Below are positions 9,601 through 17,790 of a DNA stretch of 64,000 nucleotides, piece by piece. The position numbers and the translations under genes were made by a program. Under the pieces are notes generated by a model. The model was not told where the DNA came from, ran no database searches, and was given only the letters and a program-made list of their open reading frames with translations. The DNA comes from Catalinimonas sp038039535 (GTDB taxonomy: Bacteria > Bacteroidota > Bacteroidia > Cytophagales > Cyclobacteriaceae): the NCBI RefSeq assembly GCF_038039535.1, contig NZ_JBBPHP010000036.1, positions 1 through 64,000 on the forward strand, given 5' to 3'. Each line of letters starts with the position of its first letter. The first letter of the stretch is position 1.

Positions 9601-10072
9601 AGGAGTGGAGTTGAGTGTGCTGTTCAACTGGTCGTATGGCAACGATATGTACAATATGACAAGGGCTGTGCTCACCGCCATGAGCGAAGACTATAACCAG
9701 TCAACTGATGTGCTGCAACGTTGGCAACAGCAGGGAGATGTTACGGATATGCCTAAGGCTATTTATGGTAGTTCTTCGGTCAGTGGTGCAGCTCCTACTG
9801 ATGCATCTTCCCGTTATATAGAAGATGGTTCTTTCCTGAGGATGAGGAATGCGACCCTGGCCTATAATTTCCCTTCCGAGTTACTGCAAAGAATCAATAT
9901 AGCCTCAGCCAGGATTTACTTCTCTGGTCAGAACCTGTTGACTTTTACCAACTACTCTGGTCTTGATCCGGAAAATCAGAACCAGGGCACGGGTACACCC
10001 TCTCTGGGAGTGGATTACCTTACTCAGCCCCAGCCCAGAATTTATATGTTTGGGATCAATATTGGTATCTAA
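6617..10072 (+). CDS. SusC/RagA-family TonB-dependent outer-membrane transporter with STN signalling domain
   Basis: The product has 1151 residues. A signal peptide (about 1-28, ending LYAQ) is followed by an STN domain (about 48-115), a carboxypeptidase-regulatory-like beta-sandwich (about 156-230), the SusC signature SLSEVVVVGYGTQ (232-244), a plug domain (about 248-375) and a long C-terminal beta-barrel. The STN domain is missing from the second SusC of this window and marks this one as a signal-transducing transporter that contacts FecR. SusC proteins import oligosaccharides or other bulky nutrients with the SusD lid, using TonB energy. SusD follows 46 bases downstream. Substrate cannot be read from sequence; downstream enzymes suggest acidic or modified sugars. 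Confidence 0.95.
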   Translation: MLLKTTKKKRVMLVSLLFMFVLNPLYAQHFASAERSEVQSFQPSQVESKSLQHYLMDLEKEFEIQFAYDSELVKDKKVSLDSDKGQKLEFLLNQALEPNALQYKKIGEKLYVIQQKEQNEIKKINTKSDRREGKTETLALLNSLSISPIGNLAQTIRGKVTDGENGEPLPGVNVLAKGTTIGTVTDISGNYQLTVDDEVSTLVFSSIGYVTEEVSINGQNIINLELLPDIQSLSEVVVVGYGTQQKKDVTGSIASVKLEDVKNMAVASPDALLQGKAAGVQVVQNSGTPGGEVFVRVRGTASLLGETRPLFVIDGVPMNNSTAVSAGGQRNSTLADINPNDIESMEILKDAAATAIYGARGSNGVILITTKRGKEGKARINFDAYTGVQSIWRDFDLLNGSQFVNLLEESLTNRNPDLLNNPPYNELEITGVNSNYQDEVFRTAPISNYSLSVSGGNEKMQSYVSLGYFNQQGTIIGQEFERFSARLNLDYQATDRLKIGTSTTLSNTLQKRVQNDFSGLSVLGNALIRNPNLPVYNTDGTYSVDPLRTENPVQLANEITFEGNQRRLITNFYGEYQILDGLTFRSVLGVDYNDERQNRYIPSFILSRTGIAEARADLLDEQTIVNDNTLNYSKTFGAHNVSVLAGIGFQRSTFNILRTGGQQAGSDIIKTVGAIADPFIPSQDITGWGIMSYFGRANYSFQDKYLIEGSFRVDGSSRFGANRRYGVFPGLSVGWRLSEENFLSEVSAITDLKIRAGIGVTGNQDGIGNFASRALYSVGRNYDGNPGIGQANIPNEDLGWESTTTTNIGIDLALFNGRVSTTAEAYVKTTSDLIFSRNLPWTSGFWSIGNANIGEMENRGLELAFTTRNTTGEFKWTTDFNISFNRVKITDLPENGEAGSDYIFKLPDAYGVEGAYSIYRIGAPVGSFFGYVYDGVFASDTDVPEGLFERGVRGGDANFQDLNEDGVYDRQNDRAIIGNALPQHIGGFTNTFAYKGVELSVLFNWSYGNDMYNMTRAVLTAMSEDYNQSTDVLQRWQQQGDVTDMPKAIYGSSSVSGAAPTDASSRYIEDGSFLRMRNATLAYNFPSELLQRINIASARIYFSGQNLLTFTNYSGLDPENQNQGTGTPSLGVDYLTQPQPRIYMFGINIGI

Positions 10073-10118
10073 ACTTTCAGATCGGCCCATAATTGAGAAA
10101 AAATAAAAGCTGAAAATC

Positions 10119-11492
10119 ATGAAGAAAATATTCATACTAACTTTATCAGTTCTCCTCGGTTTGTCCACTTCCTGTGATAGTGTACTGGAGGTAGAGCCCG
10201 TAAGCCAGATACTGGCAGAAAATTTTTATAGTGATGCTGATGGTGCAGAAGCAGCGTTGATGAATGCCTATGACTGGGTGCAAAACCCTGTCACCCAAAA
10301 CTTTATCATCGTACCAGGCATTGTGTCTGATGAAGCTATCATGACCCGTGGCGGTAACTTTACCCGCCACCACAATTTTGTACCTACACCGGTGCAGGGC
10401 AATGTGGGGGATATGTGGAGAAATATGTACTTTGGTGTACAGGCCTGTAATGATGTGTTGGAAAATGTACCTACCATTGATGATCCGGCATTGAACGCTG
10501 ATCAGGTGATGGGCGAAGCCTACTTCCTCAGAGGTATGGTGTTTTTCTACCTTACTCGACTATATGGAAAAATTCCGCTCATCACGGAGGCCAGCAAATC
10601 AGCCAACCAGGATTTTAATGTACCCAGAAATGAGGTAAATGAAGTGTTTGAGCAGATCATCTCCGACCTGACTACCGCCGAAGATTTGCTAGGAGCTGAA
10701 TCTCAAAACAGGGCCAGAGCTTCCAAAGGAGCTGCCAGGGCCATGCTGGCCAAAGTCTACCTGTACAGAAACGCTCCCGGTGATCTGGAACTGGCGCTGG
10801 CCGAAACCGAAGAAGTGATGGCTGATAATCAGTACCAGCTTGTAGCCGGTACTGACTATGCCAGCCTGTTTACTGTAGGTCAGCAGAACACTTCGGAAAC
10901 TATTTTTGAGCTCTCTTACCGTCCTAACACTTCTGTAGAAAACCAGAATTTGGATAGAGAGACTGTTCCTTTTCCCAACAATGACCCACGGATGGCTCCT
11001 ACTGAAAAGATCATAGAGGCCTTTAACCAGAATCCTGAAGATTTGAGGCTTCCGGTCAGCCTGGATACCATCAGCGGCAGAACATACATCAGAAAGTACC
11101 AGAACGCTCCAGCAGATGATGTAGCTCGTGGCACACAGGCCAGTAATGTCATTATACTGCGTTTGGCCGATGTGATCCTGATGCGGGCGGAGATACTGAA
11201 CGAACTGGGACGAACCGGAGAGGCTATTCCTTTTCTCAACCAGATCAGGGAGAGAGCGGGTATTGGTCCAACAGATGCGGTAAACCAGGATGAAGTTAGA
11301 CTAGCGATTGAAAATGAACGTTTCCTGGAACTGGCTTTTGAAGGGCAGCGCTGGTTTGACCTTATCCGTACCAATCGTGTGGTGGAAGTGATAGGTGAAC
11401 GTCTGTTTGACTCCGACAGAATACTGTGGCCAGTACCCGGTAGAGATATTGATCTCAATCCCAATCTACTGCCCCAAAACCCAAGTTATTAA
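10119..11492 (+). CDS. SusD/RagB-family surface lipoprotein
   Basis: The product has 457 residues, on the short side for SusD. A lipoprotein signal ends with the cysteine at about residue 19 (LSTSC). Typical SusD/RagB features follow: an N-terminal SusD-like TPR region, the MRAEILNELGR helix and LINQIRERAG-like TPR-type repeat near 370, and a C-terminus ending in PxNPSY. SusD binds glycan at the surface and hinges over its SusC partner, encoded just upstream. The strong stem-loop right after this gene suggests that susCD are expressed at a higher level than the genes further downstream. Confidence 0.93.
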   Translation: MKKIFILTLSVLLGLSTSCDSVLEVEPVSQILAENFYSDADGAEAALMNAYDWVQNPVTQNFIIVPGIVSDEAIMTRGGNFTRHHNFVPTPVQGNVGDMWRNMYFGVQACNDVLENVPTIDDPALNADQVMGEAYFLRGMVFFYLTRLYGKIPLITEASKSANQDFNVPRNEVNEVFEQIISDLTTAEDLLGAESQNRARASKGAARAMLAKVYLYRNAPGDLELALAETEEVMADNQYQLVAGTDYASLFTVGQQNTSETIFELSYRPNTSVENQNLDRETVPFPNNDPRMAPTEKIIEAFNQNPEDLRLPVSLDTISGRTYIRKYQNAPADDVARGTQASNVIILRLADVILMRAEILNELGRTGEAIPFLNQIRERAGIGPTDAVNQDEVRLAIENERFLELAFEGQRWFDLIRTNRVVEVIGERLFDSDRILWPVPGRDIDLNPNLLPQNPSY

Positions 11493-11514
11493 TGATGATT
11501 GTTGTAGAGTAGTC

Positions 11515-11547
11515 AGAAGGCTTTGGGAAACTTCCCTTAAGCCTTCT
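11515..11547 (+). terminator. Two-tier stem-loop after the first susD-like gene
   Basis: AGAAGGCTT pairs with AAGCCTTCT (9 bp), and inside it GGGAA pairs with TTCCC around a 2-base loop. Only a short CTT follows the stem rather than a T-run. It may be a leaky terminator or an mRNA stabiliser that separates susCD from the WD40 and enolase genes. Confidence 0.5.
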
Positions 11548-11644
11548 CTTCAATCGTTGACGGGCAGTCTATAAAATTTGGAATAGAAAAAACGTATATT
11601 CACACTAAGGCAATACAACAAATTTTCAGGTTAATACATACTTT

Positions 11645-12778
11645 ATGCGTTCATTCAAAATAGTAAAGACAATTATCCTCGTTCTTTTTCTAATCATGGT
11701 TTCACTTCCTTCGCTGCAAGCTCAGCAATACCTGGATTATCAACTGCGTTTGGAGCCGGTATGGTCCAGAGTAGCCGATGCCATGGGTGAAATTGGTTCG
11801 GTAGAAAGTGCTGAGTTTTCACCGGATGGCAAACATATCATCAGTGGTACCAAGTACGATAATTCCGTCATCATGTGGCGCACTTCAGATGGTACCGAAC
11901 TCTGGCGAAAATACGCTAAGCAGGAAGTAGAAAGGGTTGGCTGGTCGGCCGATGGGCAGTATGTAGCTGCTGCCAGTGAGGATTTTCTGGTCACAGTGTA
12001 CGATGCCCAAACTGGTAAGGTGGAGCATGAGCTTCAGCATTCTCAAGGTATTGACGGACTCACCTGGTCCAATCAGGGTAGCCTGCTGGTCACCGGAGAA
12101 GAGAAAAGTGGAGAAGCCGCCAACGAAGTCAAAGGAATGATACGGGTTTTTGATATGCCTGCGGGAAAGGAAATCAAAACCATAGATTTTGGTAATACGG
12201 TTAATGAGTTGTTCTTCTCCCAGGATGATCAGTATCTGCTGGCCGTGGGACACGGAGCGGTAAAGGTATACAAAGTCGCCGACTGGTCGCTACAGCAGAC
12301 CTTGAAACCTGATTATTTCACCATTTTCACTAGCGGAGGCTTCTCACCCGATGCCCAACATGTGATTGCGGTAGGGCAGGGCGGAACTTCCCGGGGTAAT
12401 ACCTACCTCTGGGAATGGGAGAGTGGTAAGCTGGTGAAAATGTTTAACCACACCGGAAAAAAGATAGAATCCATCGCCTGGCACCCCAGCGGAGATTACA
12501 TCGCCCACGCCGGTCACGATCCTTACATTTACATTTATCGGCTGGGAGATATTTTAGCACATGGCAATGACGAAATACCCATCGCCCATCGTGTCTGGGC
12601 CAGCGACCATGCAGAGTTTATTGATTTCAATGCGGATGGCAGCTTTCTGGTCAGCGCTCACCAGAACGGACTCATGAAGCTCTGGGTGTGGATGGGAGAA
12701 GATGCCGGCCTCAATTCCCGTCGCCATCAGATGATCAAAGAGGTCCAGGACAAAGCTCAGACAAACAGTAATGAGTAG
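11645..12778 (+). CDS. Secreted WD40-repeat protein
   Basis: This 377-residue protein has a Sec signal peptide (about 1-27, ending LQAQ), then successive WD40 blades with SPDGKHIISG, SADGQYVAAAS and similar GH/WD-type turns, forming one beta-propeller of about seven blades. It contains no enzyme domain. It is clearly a paralogue of the protein at 19102-20193: both start their mature part with a VWSRVAD / LWHRVAD element and share LWRTxDG blades. The two propellers flank the enolase-superfamily genes, so they probably serve as periplasmic scaffolds or binding proteins for this pathway. WD40 propellers outside the cytoplasm are uncommon enough to note. The function is inferred. Confidence 0.75.
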   Translation: MRSFKIVKTIILVLFLIMVSLPSLQAQQYLDYQLRLEPVWSRVADAMGEIGSVESAEFSPDGKHIISGTKYDNSVIMWRTSDGTELWRKYAKQEVERVGWSADGQYVAAASEDFLVTVYDAQTGKVEHELQHSQGIDGLTWSNQGSLLVTGEEKSGEAANEVKGMIRVFDMPAGKEIKTIDFGNTVNELFFSQDDQYLLAVGHGAVKVYKVADWSLQQTLKPDYFTIFTSGGFSPDAQHVIAVGQGGTSRGNTYLWEWESGKLVKMFNHTGKKIESIAWHPSGDYIAHAGHDPYIYIYRLGDILAHGNDEIPIAHRVWASDHAEFIDFNADGSFLVSAHQNGLMKLWVWMGEDAGLNSRRHQMIKEVQDKAQTNSNE

Positions 12779-12865
12779 CTTTTAGGAAGAAATAAATATG
12801 TTGTAAGTAATAAAAATATGCCTGTAAAAAAACTAGCTTGCATACATATTTATTCAAGAAAATTT

Positions 12866-13969
12866 ATGAAAAAAAACATCCTGTGGGTAGCTATACTTTT
12901 TAGTATCGCAGCTTGCAAAGAAGAGGAGATTGTATCCGAAGTTCCTGAACCTGAAGAAGCAGCGCCCGTCTGGCAGCTTCATGAAAGTTTTTTGTATGAC
13001 CTCAAGACACAGTACAATAGCTACGTTCATGAAGATAAACTCTACTTTTTGGGAAATGAAATTATTTCGCAGGTTCAAATAAGAGATTCTGTTGAAGAAA
13101 GTGAGCATTTTCTGTTGGGGAAGTATGATCAGTATCACCGTATGCCCATTGGACCCAGACTTACACTAACTGCTAATGAGGAAAGGCTGATTTTTAAACC
13201 CAACAGAAACCCAGTGCGTGGAGGTTCAGGTTTTTACATGCGTATGCAGGGTGTTGACCCTTCGTTTGTTGATTTTTCTTTTCCTAACTTCTGGAGAAGT
13301 GAATGTATGGTGATCAATTCCCGAAATGAATGTTTGATTCCGTATAGCTATCAAATTAATGACACTCTGAATGGAAGTAAAGTACTTTTGGTAACTCCTA
13401 ATATCTGGAACCCTAGCCCGGATGATGACTTTATTGATACCTTGCAAACAGTTCAGCATGTAGTATCTCAATACGAAACGCGCATAGATGGTTTGTATGT
13501 GTTTGACGATAACTTCTATATCACTGAGCGCGATGGAACGCGGATGCTTGATGCCTCTGGAACGCTAAAATTTGTCATTTCAGCTACCTTCCAAAAGATG
13601 TTTAAGATAGATGACGAGCTTTATGGTTTATCGTTCGGGAATCTGTATTCTTCAAGTGATGGAATAAACTGGCTCTTGAGAGGACAGTTGGATGATGGGT
13701 TTTCTAGTATTATTGAGTTTAGTGTATTTAGAGTTGTTGACGGAAAAACTATTGGAAGCTACTTCAGTCAGATTTATCACTTGGAGATTGAAGGAAATTC
13801 TGTAAATGTAACAGAACTGTCCAACGAAGGATTGGAAGGAAACAGAATTACTTCTTTCTCCAAGTTTCACGATAAAATGTACATTACCACCTTGTCAGGT
13901 GTTTTTACTAAAAATTACGAAGACTTCTGGATGGTCAAAGAAAATGAAGAAGAAGAAAATGTAAATTGA
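12866..13969 (+). CDS. Lipoprotein of unknown function
   Basis: The ATG at 12866 gives 367 residues with a clean lipoprotein signal (MKKNILWVAILFSIAAC). An upstream ATG at 12818 would add 16 residues that spoil the signal, so the internal start is preferred. The first residues after the cysteine are KEEE, matching the acidic lipoprotein export signal that sends Bacteroidota lipoproteins to the cell surface. The rest has beta-rich segments such as LYFLGNEI, GLYVFDDNFYIT and KMYITTLSGVF, which resemble degenerate propeller blades. I recognise no family. It lies 87 bases after the WD40 gene and 41 before an enolase-superfamily gene in the same direction. Confidence 0.6.
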   Translation: MKKNILWVAILFSIAACKEEEIVSEVPEPEEAAPVWQLHESFLYDLKTQYNSYVHEDKLYFLGNEIISQVQIRDSVEESEHFLLGKYDQYHRMPIGPRLTLTANEERLIFKPNRNPVRGGSGFYMRMQGVDPSFVDFSFPNFWRSECMVINSRNECLIPYSYQINDTLNGSKVLLVTPNIWNPSPDDDFIDTLQTVQHVVSQYETRIDGLYVFDDNFYITERDGTRMLDASGTLKFVISATFQKMFKIDDELYGLSFGNLYSSSDGINWLLRGQLDDGFSSIIEFSVFRVVDGKTIGSYFSQIYHLEIEGNSVNVTELSNEGLEGNRITSFSKFHDKMYITTLSGVFTKNYEDFWMVKENEEEENVN

Positions 13970-14010
13970 CCTAAGGATACTGGACAGTTTTTGTGCTTAA
14001 AACAAAATAC

Positions 14011-15225
14011 ATGAACAGGAGATCATTTCTTACTAAATCCACTGCTTCCGCAGCTTTTATGGGAGGCTTGTCATCCGCTTCTGCTTTTTCTGAGAAAAGT
14101 AAGGCAAAAGATAAGTTTTCCGATATCAAAATCACAGACGTCAAAGTCTACCAGTTTGAAGAGGGAAAGGATAAGGCGGTTTTTGTGAAAGTAGAAACGG
14201 ATGAGGGTACGGCGGGCTGGGGTGAATGTAGCCCCAACTTTTCTCCTGTCATCAGAGAACTGGTCAGTGTAAGCCTCAAACCCCTGCTCATTGGTAAGGA
14301 CCCGCTGGCGACCGAGCCGCTTTGGGAGGATATGCTCTACATCAATCATGACCTGGGAGCGGGTGGAGCCCTCACCTACGGTATAGCCGGGGTAGATTGC
14401 GCCCTCTGGGACCTCAAAGGTAAACTGCTGGGCGTGCCGGCCTACCAGTTGCTGGGGGGTAAGTTCATAGACAAAGTGCTGGCCTACGGCAGCTTTAGCA
14501 CCCGGGGAGGTACGATGAGCATAGACGATGCGGTGCAGCAGGCTGAAAAACTGGCCGAAAGAGGTTTTAAAGTAATCAAGCTTCGCATGCAGATTCGGGA
14601 AAATAACCTGAATCCTGAACCTGACCGGACGGTGGCCTATTACAAAGCACTCAAGCAGGCTTTGGGCAATGACATAGAACTTTTTGTAGATCCCAATGAA
14701 GGCTACACTGCTTACCGGGCAATTCAGATTGGCAAGGTTCTGCAGAACGAATTCGGGATGAAATATTACGAAGCGCCCTGCCCGGAGGAAGCACACAGCG
14801 AAACCCGGCAGGTAGTGGAAGCGCTGGATATGGCCCTGATGACCGGTGAAAAAGCCTACAATCGCTGGATGTTTCGTGACCTGATACTGAATGCAAATCC
14901 GGATATGCTCAATCCCGATGTCGCCAAGGCAGGCGGTATCAGTGAGTTTATGAAAATTGCTGCTTTGGCCGGTGTTTTTCATAAGCAGATTGTGGCGCAT
15001 AATACCAAACCTACCCTGGCTACCGCCGCTACACTGCATGCGCTGGCTTCCATTCCCAACTGTGGGCCCTTTGTAGAGTACATTGACCGGGATATGTTTC
15101 CTACCGTCATCTCGGTTTTTGACGAAGATGTGCGCTTTGAAGAAGGCTATCTGCATCTGCCGGAAGCTCCGGGTTTGGGTTTAGCCATGAATGAAAAACG
15201 ATTGCAAAAAGCTTTCAATACCTGA
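14011..15225 (+). CDS. Tat-exported enolase-superfamily enzyme (mandelate racemase subgroup)
   Basis: Starting at the ATG at 14011 (404 residues; a GTG at 13993 is less likely), the N-terminus MNRRSFLTKSTASAAF is a twin-arginine signal. The mature part is a full mandelate racemase/muconate lactonizing fold. Visible catalytic residues are K190-x-R192, metal ligands D227, E254 and E280, and the D303-H330 dyad, whose 27-residue spacing equals that of mandelate racemase (D270-H297). Family members abstract the alpha proton of a carboxylate and cause epimerisation or dehydration of acid sugars such as fuconate, galactonate or gluconate. The second base position being Arg rather than Lys points away from simple racemases. 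Most relatives are cytoplasmic, so export is notable. Confidence 0.88.
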   Translation: MNRRSFLTKSTASAAFMGGLSSASAFSEKSKAKDKFSDIKITDVKVYQFEEGKDKAVFVKVETDEGTAGWGECSPNFSPVIRELVSVSLKPLLIGKDPLATEPLWEDMLYINHDLGAGGALTYGIAGVDCALWDLKGKLLGVPAYQLLGGKFIDKVLAYGSFSTRGGTMSIDDAVQQAEKLAERGFKVIKLRMQIRENNLNPEPDRTVAYYKALKQALGNDIELFVDPNEGYTAYRAIQIGKVLQNEFGMKYYEAPCPEEAHSETRQVVEALDMALMTGEKAYNRWMFRDLILNANPDMLNPDVAKAGGISEFMKIAALAGVFHKQIVAHNTKPTLATAATLHALASIPNCGPFVEYIDRDMFPTVISVFDEDVRFEEGYLHLPEAPGLGLAMNEKRLQKAFNT

Positions 15226-15259
15226 TAGTAATATAAATCTCAGGGAAAATGATGAAAAA

Positions 15260-17593
15260 GTGAGTATTGATTTCAGACAAATTTTCAACCTAAAACAACT
15301 TTTGGGAAGCTTTTTACAGCTTATCCTCATTAGCTGCATTACCCTCACAGCACAGGCAGACCCTATTAATCCTGATCTTTCTGCTTACAAAGCACAAGAT
15401 GGACTTATCGCTAAAGTTGAGGGAGAAATGCTGCTGATCAGCTGGGAAGGAGAAGATGAAACCGAACTGCAATTAAAATTTGCTATCAATGAAGGCGTGC
15501 CAAGCATTGATGAGCTGTTAATTCGTCCGTCGGGTGGAGCGTGGAGACTACTTGCCACCAATGTCACGCCTGAGTTTAGTGTGGTTTCAGGCGTAAGGCG
15601 TGTTACGCAGCAGCAGACTGAGCCGCTGGAGGAATTGGGGGTTGAGCTTAGCGCTGAGAAACTGAACGAGATCAAATGGGATGCTTTCTGGGATGCACCA
15701 CTTTATATTGAAGATGAGCCTCCGCCTACCCATAAGTCATCTATTCCTGCGGCAGAACCTTTTGCCAACCACTTAGGGATGCCGAGGAAGCCAGAGGAAA
15801 TCAACCGGTCTACGGCTACTTTCCAGGCTAATGGCTGTGAAGTGCGTACCAATGGTGCGCGATTGGAAATCATCTTCCCCGGAGTAACAGTGGGCATTTT
15901 TTCCGGTCATTTACAATATGATATTTACAAAGGCTCTAACCTGATTCGGCAGATGGTGCTTGCACAAACGGATCATCCATCGGCAGCTTTTAAGTATGAT
16001 GCTGGTTTAAAGGGATTGCCTCTTCAGCAGTCAGCCCGTGTAGTGTGGCGTGACCTCGCTCGGCACTGGCAGGAATATCATTTTGGAGGGCCTGCTAATG
16101 AGCAGCCAGTAGTCTTGAAAAGTAGTAATCGTGTAGTCGCAGCTGAGATGTCAGGTGGGGCTATCGCAGCTTTTCCTCCGCCCCACAGCTTTTACTGGGC
16201 ACGGGAATCGGAACAGAATCTGGGCTACAGCTGGTATCGTAAGGACGATGACGAAACTTTCTCTTTCGGAATGCGGCAGGCAGAACTGGAAGAAGACCCT
16301 GAGTTTTATCATAATTTTGCGCTCTACAATGCCCGGCCGGGCACCTGGCAGCGTATGCCTGTCTTCTTTTATATCAGTCCCGAATCGGGAGAGCAAGCGA
16401 TAGAAGCTGCCTTACGCTTTACCCACGGTGACCGCTTTAAGCCGCTTCCTGGTTACAAAGTGATGGGGCATCACTATCATGTGGGGATGGTAAAGCGGCT
16501 CAATGAACGAGGCGGTTTTGACCATCGTCTCAATGATGTGGAGACAATGAAGTCCATTGGTGTGAATATTTATGGCGTGATAGATGGTGCGCGTGGTCCG
16601 GGCCGACATGATCGGGGAGAACTATTTCTGAAAGACCTGGCCAACTACTACGAAGCAGCGCGGAGGCAGTCCGACAAAGATTTTCTCCTCATGCCCAATG
16701 ATGAGAACAGCACCGGAGGTCGTCCGCCTTTCCTGGGTGGGCATTACGATCTGCTGATTTCCAAACCTCTGTACTGGCGACCGCAGCGACAGCCCAATCA
16801 GCCGGTCATAGATCAGCACCCGGAATATGGCACAGTCTATAACATTGGCTCGCCCTCCGACATGATGCAAATGAGCGAGCATGCCAATGTGTTGCTTTCT
16901 ATGCCGCATCCCCGTTCCAAAGGTTCTACCGGGTATCCTGATGCTATCAAAGATGAGCCGCACTTTCTGCACAGAAACTACTTTGGTCTGGGTTATCGCT
17001 GGGGCATGGGCATAGACGCTTCGGCGATCCGCCTGGGAGAGTTTCGCTTTCTCAAACTTTGGAATGAAACGAACAACTGGATGGCTGCTCGTGGGCTTCC
17101 TCCAAAATTTGCATTGGCCATTTCCGAAGCACGTTCTGATTACAGCGATCAGGGTAAGCCTCCCTATTTTGATGCTTACGGGATGTCACCGGTCAACTAC
17201 CTCAAAATTGACAGTGTGCCCAGGGTGGATGATATGAGTTCTATCATTAATGCGCTGAAGCAGGGAGAATATTTTGTAACTTCAGGAGAAGTACTAATTC
17301 CTTACTATAGAGTACAGGGTATGGGAGAGCTGCGAACAATTGTGGCAGAAGTGGAGTGGACCTTTCCTCTGGACTTTGTGGAAGTGGTGTGGGGAGATGG
17401 TGAAAAAACCGAACGGCAGATCATCTCCACTCCAGATCTACCGGCTTTTGGCAGCAAGCGTTTTGAGATTCCCTTTGATGCCAGTGATAAAAAGTGGGTA
17501 CGTTTTGCCGCCTGGGATGTAGCTACCAATGGAGCCATGGTGCAGCCTATTAGTTTGATAGAAGCCGATAAATCTTCAGATCGTAATGAATGA
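15260..17593 (+). CDS. Secreted PHP-like (CehA/McbA-type) hydrolase-like protein
   Basis: The frame opens at 15191, overlapping the previous gene by 35 bases. A GTG at 15260 removes the overlap and places a good signal peptide at the N-terminus (core LLGSFLQLILIS), so it is preferred (777 residues). The N-terminal half is beta-rich. The C-terminal half has GHHYHVG, MPNDENSTGG, LLSMPHPRSKG and GEYFVTSGE, a pattern seen in PHP metallohydrolases of the CehA/McbA type, with the last motif being the conserved strand-turn near their C-terminus. The first metal motif is altered (HHYH instead of the usual DxHxH), so activity is uncertain. It lies between two exported enolase-superfamily genes and may hydrolyse an ester, lactone or amide in the same pathway. 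Confidence 0.55.
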   Translation: MSIDFRQIFNLKQLLGSFLQLILISCITLTAQADPINPDLSAYKAQDGLIAKVEGEMLLISWEGEDETELQLKFAINEGVPSIDELLIRPSGGAWRLLATNVTPEFSVVSGVRRVTQQQTEPLEELGVELSAEKLNEIKWDAFWDAPLYIEDEPPPTHKSSIPAAEPFANHLGMPRKPEEINRSTATFQANGCEVRTNGARLEIIFPGVTVGIFSGHLQYDIYKGSNLIRQMVLAQTDHPSAAFKYDAGLKGLPLQQSARVVWRDLARHWQEYHFGGPANEQPVVLKSSNRVVAAEMSGGAIAAFPPPHSFYWARESEQNLGYSWYRKDDDETFSFGMRQAELEEDPEFYHNFALYNARPGTWQRMPVFFYISPESGEQAIEAALRFTHGDRFKPLPGYKVMGHHYHVGMVKRLNERGGFDHRLNDVETMKSIGVNIYGVIDGARGPGRHDRGELFLKDLANYYEAARRQSDKDFLLMPNDENSTGGRPPFLGGHYDLLISKPLYWRPQRQPNQPVIDQHPEYGTVYNIGSPSDMMQMSEHANVLLSMPHPRSKGSTGYPDAIKDEPHFLHRNYFGLGYRWGMGIDASAIRLGEFRFLKLWNETNNWMAARGLPPKFALAISEARSDYSDQGKPPYFDAYGMSPVNYLKIDSVPRVDDMSSIINALKQGEYFVTSGEVLIPYYRVQGMGELRTIVAEVEWTFPLDFVEVVWGDGEKTERQIISTPDLPAFGSKRFEIPFDASDKKWVRFAAWDVATNGAMVQPISLIEADKSSDRNE

Positions 17594-17790
17594 GTATTTT
17601 ATGATTTCAATACCTATAATAGTGCAAATACCCTAGAAGCGAACTGGAAAAAATAAATTGAAGAATTAGGGTTAACCTTAATAGTTACCAGTTCTGCTCA
17701 AAATCTTAGTTTTATCAGTCGCGCATTTGGAACTTCATTACGATAGAGTAAAAAAGAATGCTTCAACCACCTAAAAAAATAGTAGTGATC

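Noticed and set aside
10916..11464. Minus-strand frame of 182 codons
   Set aside because: Antisense to the susD-like gene and Ser/Arg-rich, as expected of a shadow frame.
14071..15156. Long minus-strand frame of 361 codons
   Set aside because: It lies wholly inside the enolase-superfamily gene on the plus strand, which has complete catalytic motifs. The antisense peptide has no recognisable domain.
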